Of a stretch of DNA of 64,000 bases, positions 11,239 through 22,695 are shown in pieces. Each line of letters opens with the position of its first letter. Positions within the stretch are counted from its first letter, which is position 1. Under the pieces are notes generated by a model. It had not been told where the DNA came from. It saw only the letters and a program-made list of their open reading frames with translations, and ran no database searches. Origin of the DNA: Daldinia sp. FL1419 (taxonomy: Eukaryota > Ascomycota > Sordariomycetes > Xylariales > Hypoxylaceae); assembly GCA_025201765.1 (NCBI GenBank), contig MU623346.1, positions 310,001 to 374,000 of the forward strand, written 5' to 3'. Made by a program: the position numbers and the translations under genes.

Positions 11239-14020
11239 ATGGAAGGTCCCGATCTCTCGGGTTTACGACCGCAGACGGCCTTGAATTCCGGTCACACTCT
11301 TACTGACTCTTCTCACCCCCCGGCAAAGAAGAAGTCAAGGAGGGGCGGGGATCCGTCCAGTCAAAAACGCCGATGTGTCAGCACGTATGTGATACTTCTA
11401 TTCTAATTCCTCTCTCCGATATGAGTTAACTCTCGCGTGTCCAGCGCGTGCATAGCTTGTCGTCGTCGAAAGTCGAAATGCGACGGTGCGCTTCCGAGTT
11501 GCGCTGCTTGCGCGAGCGTGTACGGTACCGAGTGTGTCTACGACCCCAACTCGGATCATCGGCGAAAGGGGGTTTATAGAGAGAAGATCGACAGTATGAA
11601 AGCGCGGAATTCCACTCTTCAAATCTTGATCGAAGCTATCCTCAACGCAGACGAAGAAGACGTCCCCGAAGTAGTCAAGAGAATTCGAACTTGCGATAGC
11701 TTAGATGCCGTAGCCGAGTCAATTCTTAAACAGGAAGAGTTCGTCAGCGCAGGAATAGATGATGATGACCAAATAGAAAATGATTATACTACCGATATGC
11801 CTGTCGAAGGCGAGAGAGACCTTGCCCGTAAGATGGGGGAGCTGCGGTTGGAGAATGGCTCGACGCGCTTCATCGGTGGTACGTCGCACCTAATACACTG
11901 GGATATACATGGGGCGCCTAATCCAGAATACGAATCCGGGAATACGATTGATGCAGGTGATATAGACCCTATCACAAGTTGGTCCGACGTGACAAAGGAC
12001 CCGGATGTCGTCAAGCACCTTCTCGATATGTATTTCAACTGGCATTACCCCTACTTTACTACGCTATCGCGGACTTTATTCTATCGCGATTTTCTAAAAG
12101 GGAGATCTAATATCCCGCCGAATAAAATCGCATACTGCTCGCCCTTATTGGTAAATACGATGCTTGCGCTAGGATGTCACTTCACCGATGTTGCCTGCGC
12201 ATTCGCCACAGCTGGAGATAGCTGGACCAAAGGAGATCATTTCTTCGCTGAGGCCAAGAGGTTGATTGTTGACAACGACGAATACGAGAAGCCCCGATTA
12301 ACAACAGTTCAGGCCCTAGCCCTCATGTCCGTTCGAGAAGCGGGCTGTGGTCGAGAAGCCAAGGGCTGGGTATATAGTGGGATGAGCTTTAGAATGGCCC
12401 AAGACTTGGGGCTCAACCTAGATATCGGGGGCATCAAAAGCGACAACGACAATTTGGATGAGCAGGAGATAGATGCACGGAGGGTCACCTTTTGGGGCTG
12501 CTTTCTATTCGATAAGTGCTGGTCAAATTATCTAGGTCGACTTCCTCAACTGCCAAAAAGTTCCTACAGCGTTCCCAAATATGACGTTTTCCCGGACGAA
12601 GACGCCGAACCATGGTGTCCATACACCGATACTGGTTTCGAGGAGTCAGCAAAACAGCCGTCACGAACCCGCACGATCGGTTTGCAGTTGTCTAAATTGT
12701 GTGAAATCAGCAGCGACCTTCTCTTATTCTTTTACCACCCAAATCACATAGGACGATCAAGCGGCAAGTCGGTTGAGCTCAAAAAATTGAGTGAGCTACA
12801 CCGGCGTTTGGAGGACTGGCGAAAGGAGCTACCTAAGGAGCTTGAACCTAAAGAGGGCCAACTACCCAACGTCATCTTGATGCAGTAAGTTTTCTATCGC
12901 CATGATTCAGATAGTGTGGTTGACCAAGTTTAGCATGTTCTTCCATCTTCAGTATATCCACCTCTTCCGCCCCTTTCTCAAATACTCTCCAGCTACGTCC
13001 CCCTTGCCACCTCATGTATCTCCCCGAAGAATATGTACCGCAAACGCAGGTGCTATATCTAAATTGATGAGATTATATAAGAAGCTCTACAACTTGCGCC
13101 AAATTTGTAATATCGCAGTGTACATGCTTCATTCCGCTTGCACTATTCATATACTTAATCTCCCTGAGAAGACTGCAAGGAGGGATATTATTCACGGTGT
13201 AAAACATCTTGAAGAAATTGCGGAAGATTGGCTCTGCGGGAGACGAACTCTTAGCATAATTAGCGTTCTCGCTCGTAAGTGGAATGTTGAGCTTCCCGAG
13301 GAGGCTTCTCACGTTTTACAACGTACGGACGAAAGATGGGGTACTTTCAAAACGTCTGATGTACCCTCACCTCGTTCACATATCACCCTATCACCATCGC
13401 CACCAGCTATGGCGATGTCACCGTCCGCAAAAATGGATCACAGCCCCGCAAGTCATGATACCCCTCCGACTTCAGTACCATCACCAATAGTCGGACCGGG
13501 ATCAATCGTCCCACCTGAGGTAATACAGAACTTAACTCCATCACAACCTAACTTTCAACCCGATACACAAATCCCGCAGCCGGTTCTAGATAGTGTCGTT
13601 ATCATGGGAAATTCGGTACCCATAGACACAGACTTAGGTAGTCCGAATTGGCGTCAGCCTTCGACTACGCGGAATGTTCTAAACTATCCACAAAATTTCC
13701 CTCGAGTTCCGAACGGGACGAGCCCCAACCAGGTGTCACAAAATGCGAGGCGAAACCAGGCCCCCAATTCTATCTATGCTGTTGATGGGCAAGACTGGTA
13801 TCTTAAAGACGGCGTAAACTGGCAATCTGGCTTCGATACCTGGAATATGGGGAGTGGACCATCCAGCGCAAATATGTCAGACCCGTCCATGTTCATATTT
13901 ACTTCGAATCCGCCGGCCAATGGTAACGGATGTTCACTCCCCCCCATGGATTTCAACCTCGAGGGCCTTAATAACTTGTCGTCTTCCATGGACGGATGGG
14001 ATCTTCCAAACTTGGAGTAA
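11239..14020 (+). CDS. Zn2Cys6 transcription factor, NIT4/NirA type
   Basis: Three exons (11239-11384, 11445-12884, 12934-14020) give 890 aa. The first intron interrupts the zinc cluster, whose six cysteines fall at 51, 54, 61, 68, 71 and 79 in ACIACRRRKSKCDG..SCAAC. A basic KKKSRR stretch lies just before it and a short coiled linker just after. The middle homology region (fungal-specific TF domain) spans roughly 185-600, with WHYPYF, ALGCHF and SFRMAQDLGLNLD. The C-terminus is Ser/Pro/Asn-rich and ends in an acidic-hydrophobic tail (MDGWDLPNLE) typical of an activation segment. Layout and length match nitrate-pathway activators of the NIT4/NirA class, but paralogs share this layout, so the target pathway is inference. 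The second acceptor (12933) was chosen because it keeps the frame through HMFFHLQYIHLFRPF. Confidence 0.85.
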
Positions 14021-15700
14021 AAAGCTGGCTAACTCGAGTGTGTATTTCTAGTACTATGCGTTATGATTGAGCTAGCGTACTAGGTTGCGCGAACTCTTGA
14101 AATTATATAAGGACCTTACGCAGGCGAGGGGCATGATTTAAGAAGCTACGATAGCATACTGTATATAGACGATGTTATGCCTCTTCCTGGCCTTGCTCTC
14201 TCATTATGTCATGACGAGGAATGATAAAAGAATTTCACGTCTTGGATTGATCAGGACACATAAGTGATCACAATAGTTAGCGGATTTTGACGGAATATAT
14301 ATACCTATATATATATGTTCCTAAAAATTTAACACGCGAAGGTGATTTACTCTATTTAGTCACAAATAATTTCTATCTGAACAGGAAGTAGTTCTATAAA
14401 ACTCATCTTCTGATGCACTTCTCTAACCTAATGGATTCTAACAGCGATGCTTTAGGACTATCAATTAAAAAAGCCAGAACCCCCAAGTCACGAAGTAATA
14501 ATTATATTTTATAGCCCACCATCTTTCCCAAGCAGAAGCACCAGAAACCGGAAACTGCAAATAACCAAAACCGCGGATTTAATCACCCGTGGTATCTCTA
14601 ACGCCAAGATGCTTAGGAGAAATATCGTATCCATCAAACAAGCAACGAAATCAGCCGACAACGCTAAAACAAGACAAGAGGCGGAACCAAGCCAGAAGCC
14701 CCAAGTCCAAGAATGACAGGTCAAAGATCCACCCCCGGATTTACCATCGACGATCGGAAAATGGAACCTAGTGGGCCTTGGGCAAGCAGGTCTGCAGGTG
14801 TCGAAAGAAGCTTCTTCGGGACGGGTCCTAACAAGTGGACTCTCTCTATCTTGGGTAGTCTAATACTAGGGACTGGGGAGAAGTGGAACTACATACTGAC
14901 AGCACTTTCGTCACTTATCTCGTTGAAACAAATAGATTACAAGATCCGCTGTCTTTTCTCCTCTACTTCTTATCTAGACGATGCCAGTTGCACAGTATAC
15001 CTATTATACCATGTAGTAAATTAGGGCAATGACGATAATGCAAGCAACCGAAAGGAACAAAGATCGATCGTTTATGTCATTACTCCCTGAAGTGCGTTTG
15101 GTGTGTGTGTGTACGGAATGGAGTGGCAGTGGCAAGGGAATTAATTGCAGCTGTCGGTCTGGAACCGCGCTTCATTTATTTAACGATACGCTTTCCAAGT
15201 AGTCATGACTAAAGGGGCAAATTTTGGGGAGGGGGGAAGAGAGGAGAATCATGACATTTACCTGTTAGGTAGTTCATACGCGAATGTGCGTAGAGCTCAC
15301 GTGTTCATCGTTCGAGCGATAGTTCACGCATAATATTCGGGATGCGGGCTCGTGGAGAAAGCCCGTATAATGAGGCAAACGGGCAGGTTCTCGTTAGTAT
15401 GACCAGGTATCGTGATACTCTAACCGCTAGAACTGAACAGAAGGCTTGCGTCAGTTCGATGCCTCGGTCTAGGCAAGTGACCGCTATAGACTAATATTTG
15501 GTGGTGATAATGACGACGGCGAACTACGTGCAGTTTGGATCAGGGCGTCATTAGATGTGATGAGAGAGGCTCTAGTTCTCACATGACCCTTAATACCTGG
15601 CTGCTTGGAGCAAGAAGAGAAGTCACTCCATCCCATAATTCACTCCTATTTGCGATTTCGGCTAGATACCTTGGTTAGTGCGTTTTTAGGAGACTCGATT
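14021..15700. other. Intergenic, no gene seen
   Basis: 3' flank of the NIT4/NirA-like gene. Short AT-rich runs, including ATATATACCTATATATATAT near 14297-14316, and a few frames of less than 105 codons without recognisable domains. No repeat boundary or RNA gene was identified. Confidence 0.5.
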
Positions 15701-18700
15701 CTTCTTGATGTGCAGTGATGTTAGCAACTTGGGATAGTATAGACGATGTGTTGTTTGGTTCAAAATCTAGGGTGGCTCCGTGCTCTCCAAATAAGGGCGG
15801 CCAAGACACTTTCTCGTGCCGGGGTACGACAACGAAGTGCAAATCGTTGCTAGAAAAAGGATGTATCGTCGGGACGTCTAGCGAGATGTCCGTAGTTATC
15901 TCGTCAGCCGGAGCGAGGTCCAGTCCGGGCGAGAAGAGAAGGGTCCCTCCGGATCAGCGATGACGGATCGCTGGGCACTGGTTCCTCGATCTGCAAGGCA
16001 CTCAGACGTCTGGATCTAGTGCGTACGGCTTATGGCATATTGGACCGCAAATCTCTGCGCTTGCAGGTTCTACCCCAGATCGCAGTTTGCCGAATGGTAA
16101 CCCAACGACCCTCTCGGAGGGACAGTCTGAATTGGGAGCAGACCCGCCATTTCTGGGGTAGCATTCCGTCTCTAGATCAACCTCTCAGAAGCGCTGGCAC
16201 TTCTCTCAAAAATTCCCGTCGTCCCCAATACCGAACGGAACATCGGGAACCTTAAGCCTTGTGGGCGTCTGCAGGCCATACCATGTCTTAGCTGCACGAT
16301 CTGGGGACCTGGGCATGACATGTCGACCAGCTCGCACTGATGCAGGCACCAATGTTGGCTGGTGCGTATGGTAGGATTTGGTAGCGTGTCTTTTGACGGC
16401 TTCTATGGCTTCGAGTGGTCTAAGGGGGCCCATCTGTACGAGCCTTGCCGTTTCACTGCATCTATGAGATGCGGTAGTACCGGATTGGCGATACATGTGG
16501 CATTGAGACGTACAAATATGTTTATCTTTAATCTAGACCACGAAAGGGTTGTCGATCACTTCCTATAGTAGATTTTGGATGGCGTAGTTCCGCTATTGCA
16601 GATCTCGAGCTTCAGCTTTCCGGTCCTTTGGAGAATTTTTGGGTGTAGCGAGGTGACAGAACATGATGCTGTAAGTCCTCTACCTCTTTCGTTAGAAACC
16701 CCTCTGATAGGCCCTTTCTCAACTGAGGTGCAGCTGTCATCCAGATGTAATGCATACCTATACGCTCGTTGTAACCCAACTCTGTAGCAGAAGAGATTAT
16801 ACCTACCCCAACCAACCCCAAAAAGGAGAACGGCACGTGGTAATAATTTATTTTCCTCCTTTCTTCCGACCTTGTCGCCACGGGAGAGAAGCCGCAATGG
16901 TAGTAAGAGAAGAAACATCACGTGAGCCTGGGGCCGCCGTCTAGTTACATGATACCCTTGGACATCGACGTTATCTGATCTTACTATGCATCATCAGCAG
17001 TGTATTAGCTAGCTTGAAAACCTGGTTTTCCTTCTGCACCGAAAAGACCGGGAGCTCAGGACTAACGTACGTTACGTGTAACCTAGTATTCTTCATATGG
17101 ATATTATTTCTTTTCCGGTATCCCGTAACTGATATGGTCCTATATCACAGGGCTTTTCTAAACCTATAGTCCGGGCTATGTATACGTGAGGCTCAGGGTA
17201 GTATAGCCTAGATATTGAACTTTGCAGGCGCGGCGCTTGCGAAGCGCGTTGGCTAAATACGCGTATGCTGGTCCTCGTATGCTGCATCAAATAATTCCAG
17301 GGCAGAATAGGCGCCAAACCATATCGACAGATAGCTACCAAGGTAACGCCTTGGAAACCAGTACCATAGCGCTACTAGACAATACCATTTCTGCTCGATA
17401 AAAAAAGGGCAACGCCCATCTAGTTTTTCGAGCAACCTTTCTGTACGAGAGTGGTCCCTGTTCTATCGTGGTGGAAAGTCGGACCTTGTTCCGTTTTGAG
17501 TCCCAGCATCTCAAATTGCAGTGTCCGTTGGATTGCACCCTGGGTATCTTGGCACGGGAATACCTACACGCGCTTCCAAGATGGGGAGGTAAGGTGGTCG
17601 AGTTTTCAACTACCGATCAGTGGAGTCCGCCTAACGTTATAAACTTCCGAAAACTTCATGATCCTAATTCCATGTCGGACTTTGTAATAGAAAAAGTCTT
17701 TCCTAGGTTGAGCCGCGCGCTGTTTTATGGTCGTGGATTAGTTGGAGCGGCCGAATCCCTACGGTAGCGTACATATCCCTCCCCGGACAATATTTCTCCT
17801 CAAGGAACCAGTCGGACAATTTCCCCTTAGCTCCGATGTCACTCATGCATTCCTCTGATTTCAGAGATGCTGGCTATAGATCGTGGGGTCTGTAAGATTG
17901 CGAGCTTACTTTCGTTATGAATACGGCGGCTTCGAGCTGTTTGTTTTTAGATTTATACGACGAGAGGATATAATGGTCGAATATCATGATACGGTATGAG
18001 AAGCTAAGCACGATGCCGAACTTTCGAATCAGAGATACGAGTTGAAGTCATGCGCTGCTTTAGGTGCCCAAATACGCATAGCTTATGTATTTCCCCAGCC
18101 TTTTTAATGGTACTATATCAAGGTGAGTATGACGCCCTTTACAGCGACGAGGTAGAGATTTCTTTCCAAAATAGCTTCCCCAGACTTCCAGTGTTGATGG
18201 AGACCGTGCGAGTCGGAGATATCGTGCGTCGTATTCCGCGTCTTAATAGCATTCCTTTATTCAGTAGCTTTCTGGGGTCGATATTAGCGCTTAGCCCTAC
18301 GATAAAGTATCTTGTCAGGTATGTAGGATCGAGCTCTTTCTATGTACATTAGAACTTCTTAAAGTCCTCGGATGGTTCGTGGAATTAAAATGGCAAGAAA
18401 TCCACTGGGACTTGGTGAAAACCCACCAATAGGAGTCATTTACGATAATTTCGTGCAGTTTCATTGTACTAATGGGAAGTTCGGTCCGGTCACCCTTGGC
18501 GACTAGGGGTGGCCCGAGTTCCGGCTCGACTATCCAGCTCGCGACCTAGTTAGCATCCGGTATGGTGGGTTCCCGCCATGCTACTTAGGATACACGAGAG
18601 TCGAATATTGCGGCTGTTGGAAGCTGGAACGGATCCTGCTTAAGCCGTCTCTAATATAGTTACGTAGTTCCAAGTTGAAGCTTTGCGCCAAACCCTAGCA

Positions 18701-19820
18701 GTAGAAAAAGGGTGTTATAGTAACGTAAGCTAACGATATCAGTGTAATTCAGAAAAACGTCTGCTGTATCTCGCTGCGTCACATCGTGAACAACTGGTAC
18801 ACTGCGGCTGCACGGGTAGCCGAAGCCAGTAGTTATGACGTGCCAAGCATAACCACCATTTGAAAAGAATGGTAGAGCAATTAAATAAGCTTGGGTGTAC
18901 TGCTCGCCTGCCCGACTAGCTTAAGGTGACTTGTAGTATGATTTCAAACTTGAGCCATTGTCACTAAGTAAAATGAAGTGCCGTGTTGAGCAGAGCTCTT
19001 GGTAATATCGAGCAAAAGATTCAATCGTGAGAGTTCTGAGGGGTCTCTGTGCCGATAAGCGCACCTGGTATAACCGTTTTCTGCTCTATTAATTCTAGAC
19101 GCGAAGACTGGAATACTCTTTGCCAGCACCGTATACTATTAATCTGCTGGTCCGATTAGGCTTGTATGAGAAGGTTTTCGATAGAGACCCTATTACTAAA
19201 TCCCAGGAATACTTGGGTTCTAATCTAATATCTACCTACCTAGATAGTGTGGTGATGGACGTAGATGCAATGGTGGCCTCGTTTGCTATAAGCTACGTCA
19301 GTCCTAGAATATATGGGTGCTTTTGGTACCTATAGCTATTATCTAACGTATCGTAGAAAAGAATATTAATACGAATTCGACCTAGCTAATGTTGAGAAAT
19401 CCAAAGGGGTGTTTCATCATTGTTCAATAATAGGGAGAGCAATGGGCTCCGTATCCGTGACGGCTCGTCCCTATTTCGGCCATTAACGAGTATCGATTAA
19501 GAGCAGCTCACAGAATAGGGCCGCATTACCTGTGTGGTAACACGCCTGTCGTTATTGGCATCCAGCAATGAATACCTATGCAGTCTATATCGCAGAACGC
19601 ATGGCTCGTATGGCAGGCTTGCCATAGGTTGTAGTATGGGGCGCCCAGCAGTCTGTCATAGACGCGGGACCAGAACAAGCCTTTCGAACATTGGAATTGG
19701 GTTGCGGGAGGCCCCTAGCTCCGGGGTATCACTTACCACCCTAGCTTGACATGATCATCGGCACGTAAGACGTACCGGACCTACGTATAGCTGGTCGCTC
19801 GAATCGTGGACGACTTTTAG
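15701..19820. other. Gene-free block of balanced composition, possible decayed coding DNA
   Basis: This 4.1-kb block has a visibly higher G+C than its flanks, and it ends sharply at an AT-rich stretch beginning near 19,826. Several intronless + strand frames are open for 80-120 codons (starts near 15,718, 16,362, 17,402 and 18,050). Between about 18,730 and 19,333 one frame reads protein-like segments broken by TAA, TAG and TGA. The stop density is close to chance, so decayed coding sequence is possible but not shown. I see no reverse transcriptase, integrase, transposase or polymerase motif. Confidence 0.35.
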
Positions 19821-22695
19821 ATATGAAAACCCATAAATTTGTATAAAAAAAATTTCGTGCTAGAAAATGTAACTTTTATTTCTCAAGATTAAAATAAAGT
19901 CCAAGGAAATTGATAACACTTATAATATTAAAATAAAAAACTATCAAAGTTATTAAAGTTACTAGTAAATAAGAATGATAATTATGTGAAGGTTAATATT
20001 CTAGGTTAGTGTAACTACCAAGCGTCAAAGATGAAGTTTGGCAATACAGTGCGAAGAAATTGATAGACATTTAGTTGAGTTACATAATATAAGGTCGTTA
20101 AGCAATGCACCTAACTAACCTACGAACCCACTAAGAAGTAGTGACCCCCGCTAGAGTAGCAGTTAATTACTAAGTCACAGAGCTCTGCTGTACTGTATCG
20201 GGTACACGGTATCTGATCACCTAAAAATTACGTGCCTTTTTCAAGCCACGATTACAATTTCAACTTTTCAAGCTTTTGACATTTTCAGTAACTTTCTTCA
20301 TCAAAGACCCGTATCAAGATAGGATTAGCATAAACCACCATACCCTGTTGTAACCCTACATCTTTCTAACAACGGCATTGGAAGAGATTCTAAGCTACCA
20401 ACCCTTCCAGCATTATCATGGACCCTGATTACTATTACCTTTATTCCTACCCTCTATATCTACGGTGGGCCAATCCATGAACCACCGGCTGACCGAGGGT
20501 CATTGTACCTCCCCCTGGCGTACGATCATCCATCTAATCAGAGAGATCGCGGGGAAAGGGTGGCTAGAGCCGCTGATCTATCTGTTGACCTGTCTGTTGG
20601 AGCATCTCCGTGATCTACAACATCAAACATTTACTAACATGAGACGAAATCCCTGGGAAGAACTTGTATGCGTACAGACTAATGTCCGTTTCCGAGACTA
20701 CCAAGATCTCGGATATGACTTCAGACGAAAAGTCTAACGAGTCTAGCGAGTGTGTTATATAGGAATATTAACAACATCTCATCATGGATCTCGTAGGGAT
20801 ACGGCACCTAAACCAGAGCTTCCGTTAGAAAAACATTTGACGATGGGTGATACAAAACACCAGGCGCCAGTCTAAAAAGAAATGTGAAAAAAAAAAGTTA
20901 CAGCGCCAAAAGAGCATCTCCGTTTAATGACTAACATCGCTACCTATGCTCAAAACTGATAAGAGCCTTTCGGCGACACCTGGCCGAATATGAAGTTGCT
21001 CTCCGTCTGGTCTAGGAAAGTTCGCGGGTCTCCATGCTTGCCAAGACTGGTAATGACTGGGCCAACTGGGGTACGGGGTATCAGGGATGGCAAATCCTTG
21101 GCTGTCACTCGCGCTTCATCCCCTCCACCATCATCCACTAATACTCCAGTACTCTAGTCACTCTATTACAGACTACAGGAAGCAGAAGAGTACTCACAGA
21201 CTACTATGTATGAGGAGAAAATTCATACTTCACGCTTGCTTCCCACTGGCGAGCCGCCTACCTGCAAGCCAAATGGTTGTATGAAATGGCTGTATAGAGA
21301 CGAGGCTATAGCACGGCGTTACGTCGTTACCTATCTCATCACTCTTAGCAGTACATTTTCTCCAATCATATCCGCTATGATCCGACCGGTATACCCATAC
21401 CTTGCTACATGGTATACTCATTTTCAGAGTTCGTATACACTAGAGAGGTGCAGAATCTCTTCACATATTTCAAGGATTCACACCGGTCGTTGTGGGCCTC
21501 GCTGAGCTAGTGTGCCCTCTTCAGGGTCGTCATTCCTGACCCGAATTCTTTCCCATCCACTATCCCATAGCCTAGTCGGTCCTAGTGATTAGTCGCCCGA
21601 ATCTATGTGTCCCTCTATGTGAAGTACCGTTGTCTGTATGTCATTACCAACCCCTGTATCCTCGTTGTAACCTAACCAACCTTGTCGTCTACTCGAAGTA
21701 AGAAAGCGGGTCATATAACAGAAATGCCCGAGGGAAGAACTCCTCTAGGAAGAGTTACTGCTGGAACGACCAAAAAAAGTCACCCCTCATATCCCCATCT
21801 TATCACTCCATCTCCTTGGACCTGTTCCGCCGTTGTATATTACATCGTCAATCTACCTGCGCTTGTCGATATTGCTCCGACGAGAAGGGGTAACCATTCT
21901 CCAATCGAATCCAGAGAGACAAGCAGGAACCTCTCCTCGTATGCACGCCAAGGACGCAGACTTTATTTGCCCTTCTCTAGGAGAGTACTCCAGACCTAAA
22001 TAGAGATTGCCTTGGTTAGACCAGACCTTTTCTATACTTCCTTTGGTCCACCGTCCTTCCGAATTCTCTACCTAGTAGCAGTCCCTCCCCTTAACACGAC
22101 CTGTTATTACTAGGTACTGGGACAGAGTAACAGACAGTCAAACTGACTACGACGCTGTGGAACACTTCTATATCCTGCCTTGCCTTGTATGTATCTTCAC
22201 CTTCAAATCTTCCTAGACCCTTGTACACATTCCGTCGTCGATTCGATACTCTCTTGCCTCTCCGACCCCGCCACATGCTTTGATACCCGTGCTTGACATA
22301 CCAGTGCCGTTCATATACTACCGTGGCGATCCCTCCTGACTATTCTGGGGTCCCTTATGCTGTTGAATGTAGTGTCATGCTCATGTCTCTAGATCCCCAC
22401 AGTGAAAAGGTTTTCGGTCCGTCCAAGTGCCGCTGTCTAGAAAGGCTACGCTTTGCCAAGAGCTGCAGGACACAACCGCTTCTTCACAAGCATATAGCTT
22501 AAGCTATCTCGCACCTCTCCGATACAAATCGGACTCCGCTGCAGTTTGGACGCATTCATGTTTCGCCCCAACTGCTTGCATTCGTTCGAAGTCGCCTATC
22601 GTTCATAATATACTGAGTTAGACCAGATCGTCGACAGACCACTGCTTTCACTTGGAATATATCGAGTAAAATTCGCAACCACGGATTACTCGAAT
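19821..22695. other. Intergenic; AT-rich patch, then long upstream region of the XYR1 gene
   Basis: From about 19,826 to 20,110 the sequence is strongly AT-rich, with A-runs. From 20,400 onward it is more balanced and pyrimidine-rich, with many CCT and CTC runs, as in ascomycete promoters and long leaders. A 90-codon frame (20465-20737) and several shorter ones lack conserved features; I do not call them genes. Because XYR1-class regulators are under carbon-source control, this 2.3-kb stretch is the likely regulatory region. Confidence 0.5.

Noticed and set aside
12885..12957. Alternative acceptor (CTTCAG) for the second intron of the NIT4/NirA-like gene
   Set aside because: It shifts the frame; the acceptor at 12933 keeps the conserved YIHLFRPF segment in frame.
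17402..19333. Endogenous RNA virus polymerase
   Set aside because: No polymerase motif such as GDD with the expected neighbours could be read, and stop density is near random; left as an open possibility only.
20465..20737. 90-codon + strand frame upstream of XYR1
   Set aside because: It opens with a non-ATG codon, has no conserved motif and lies in the probable promoter region.
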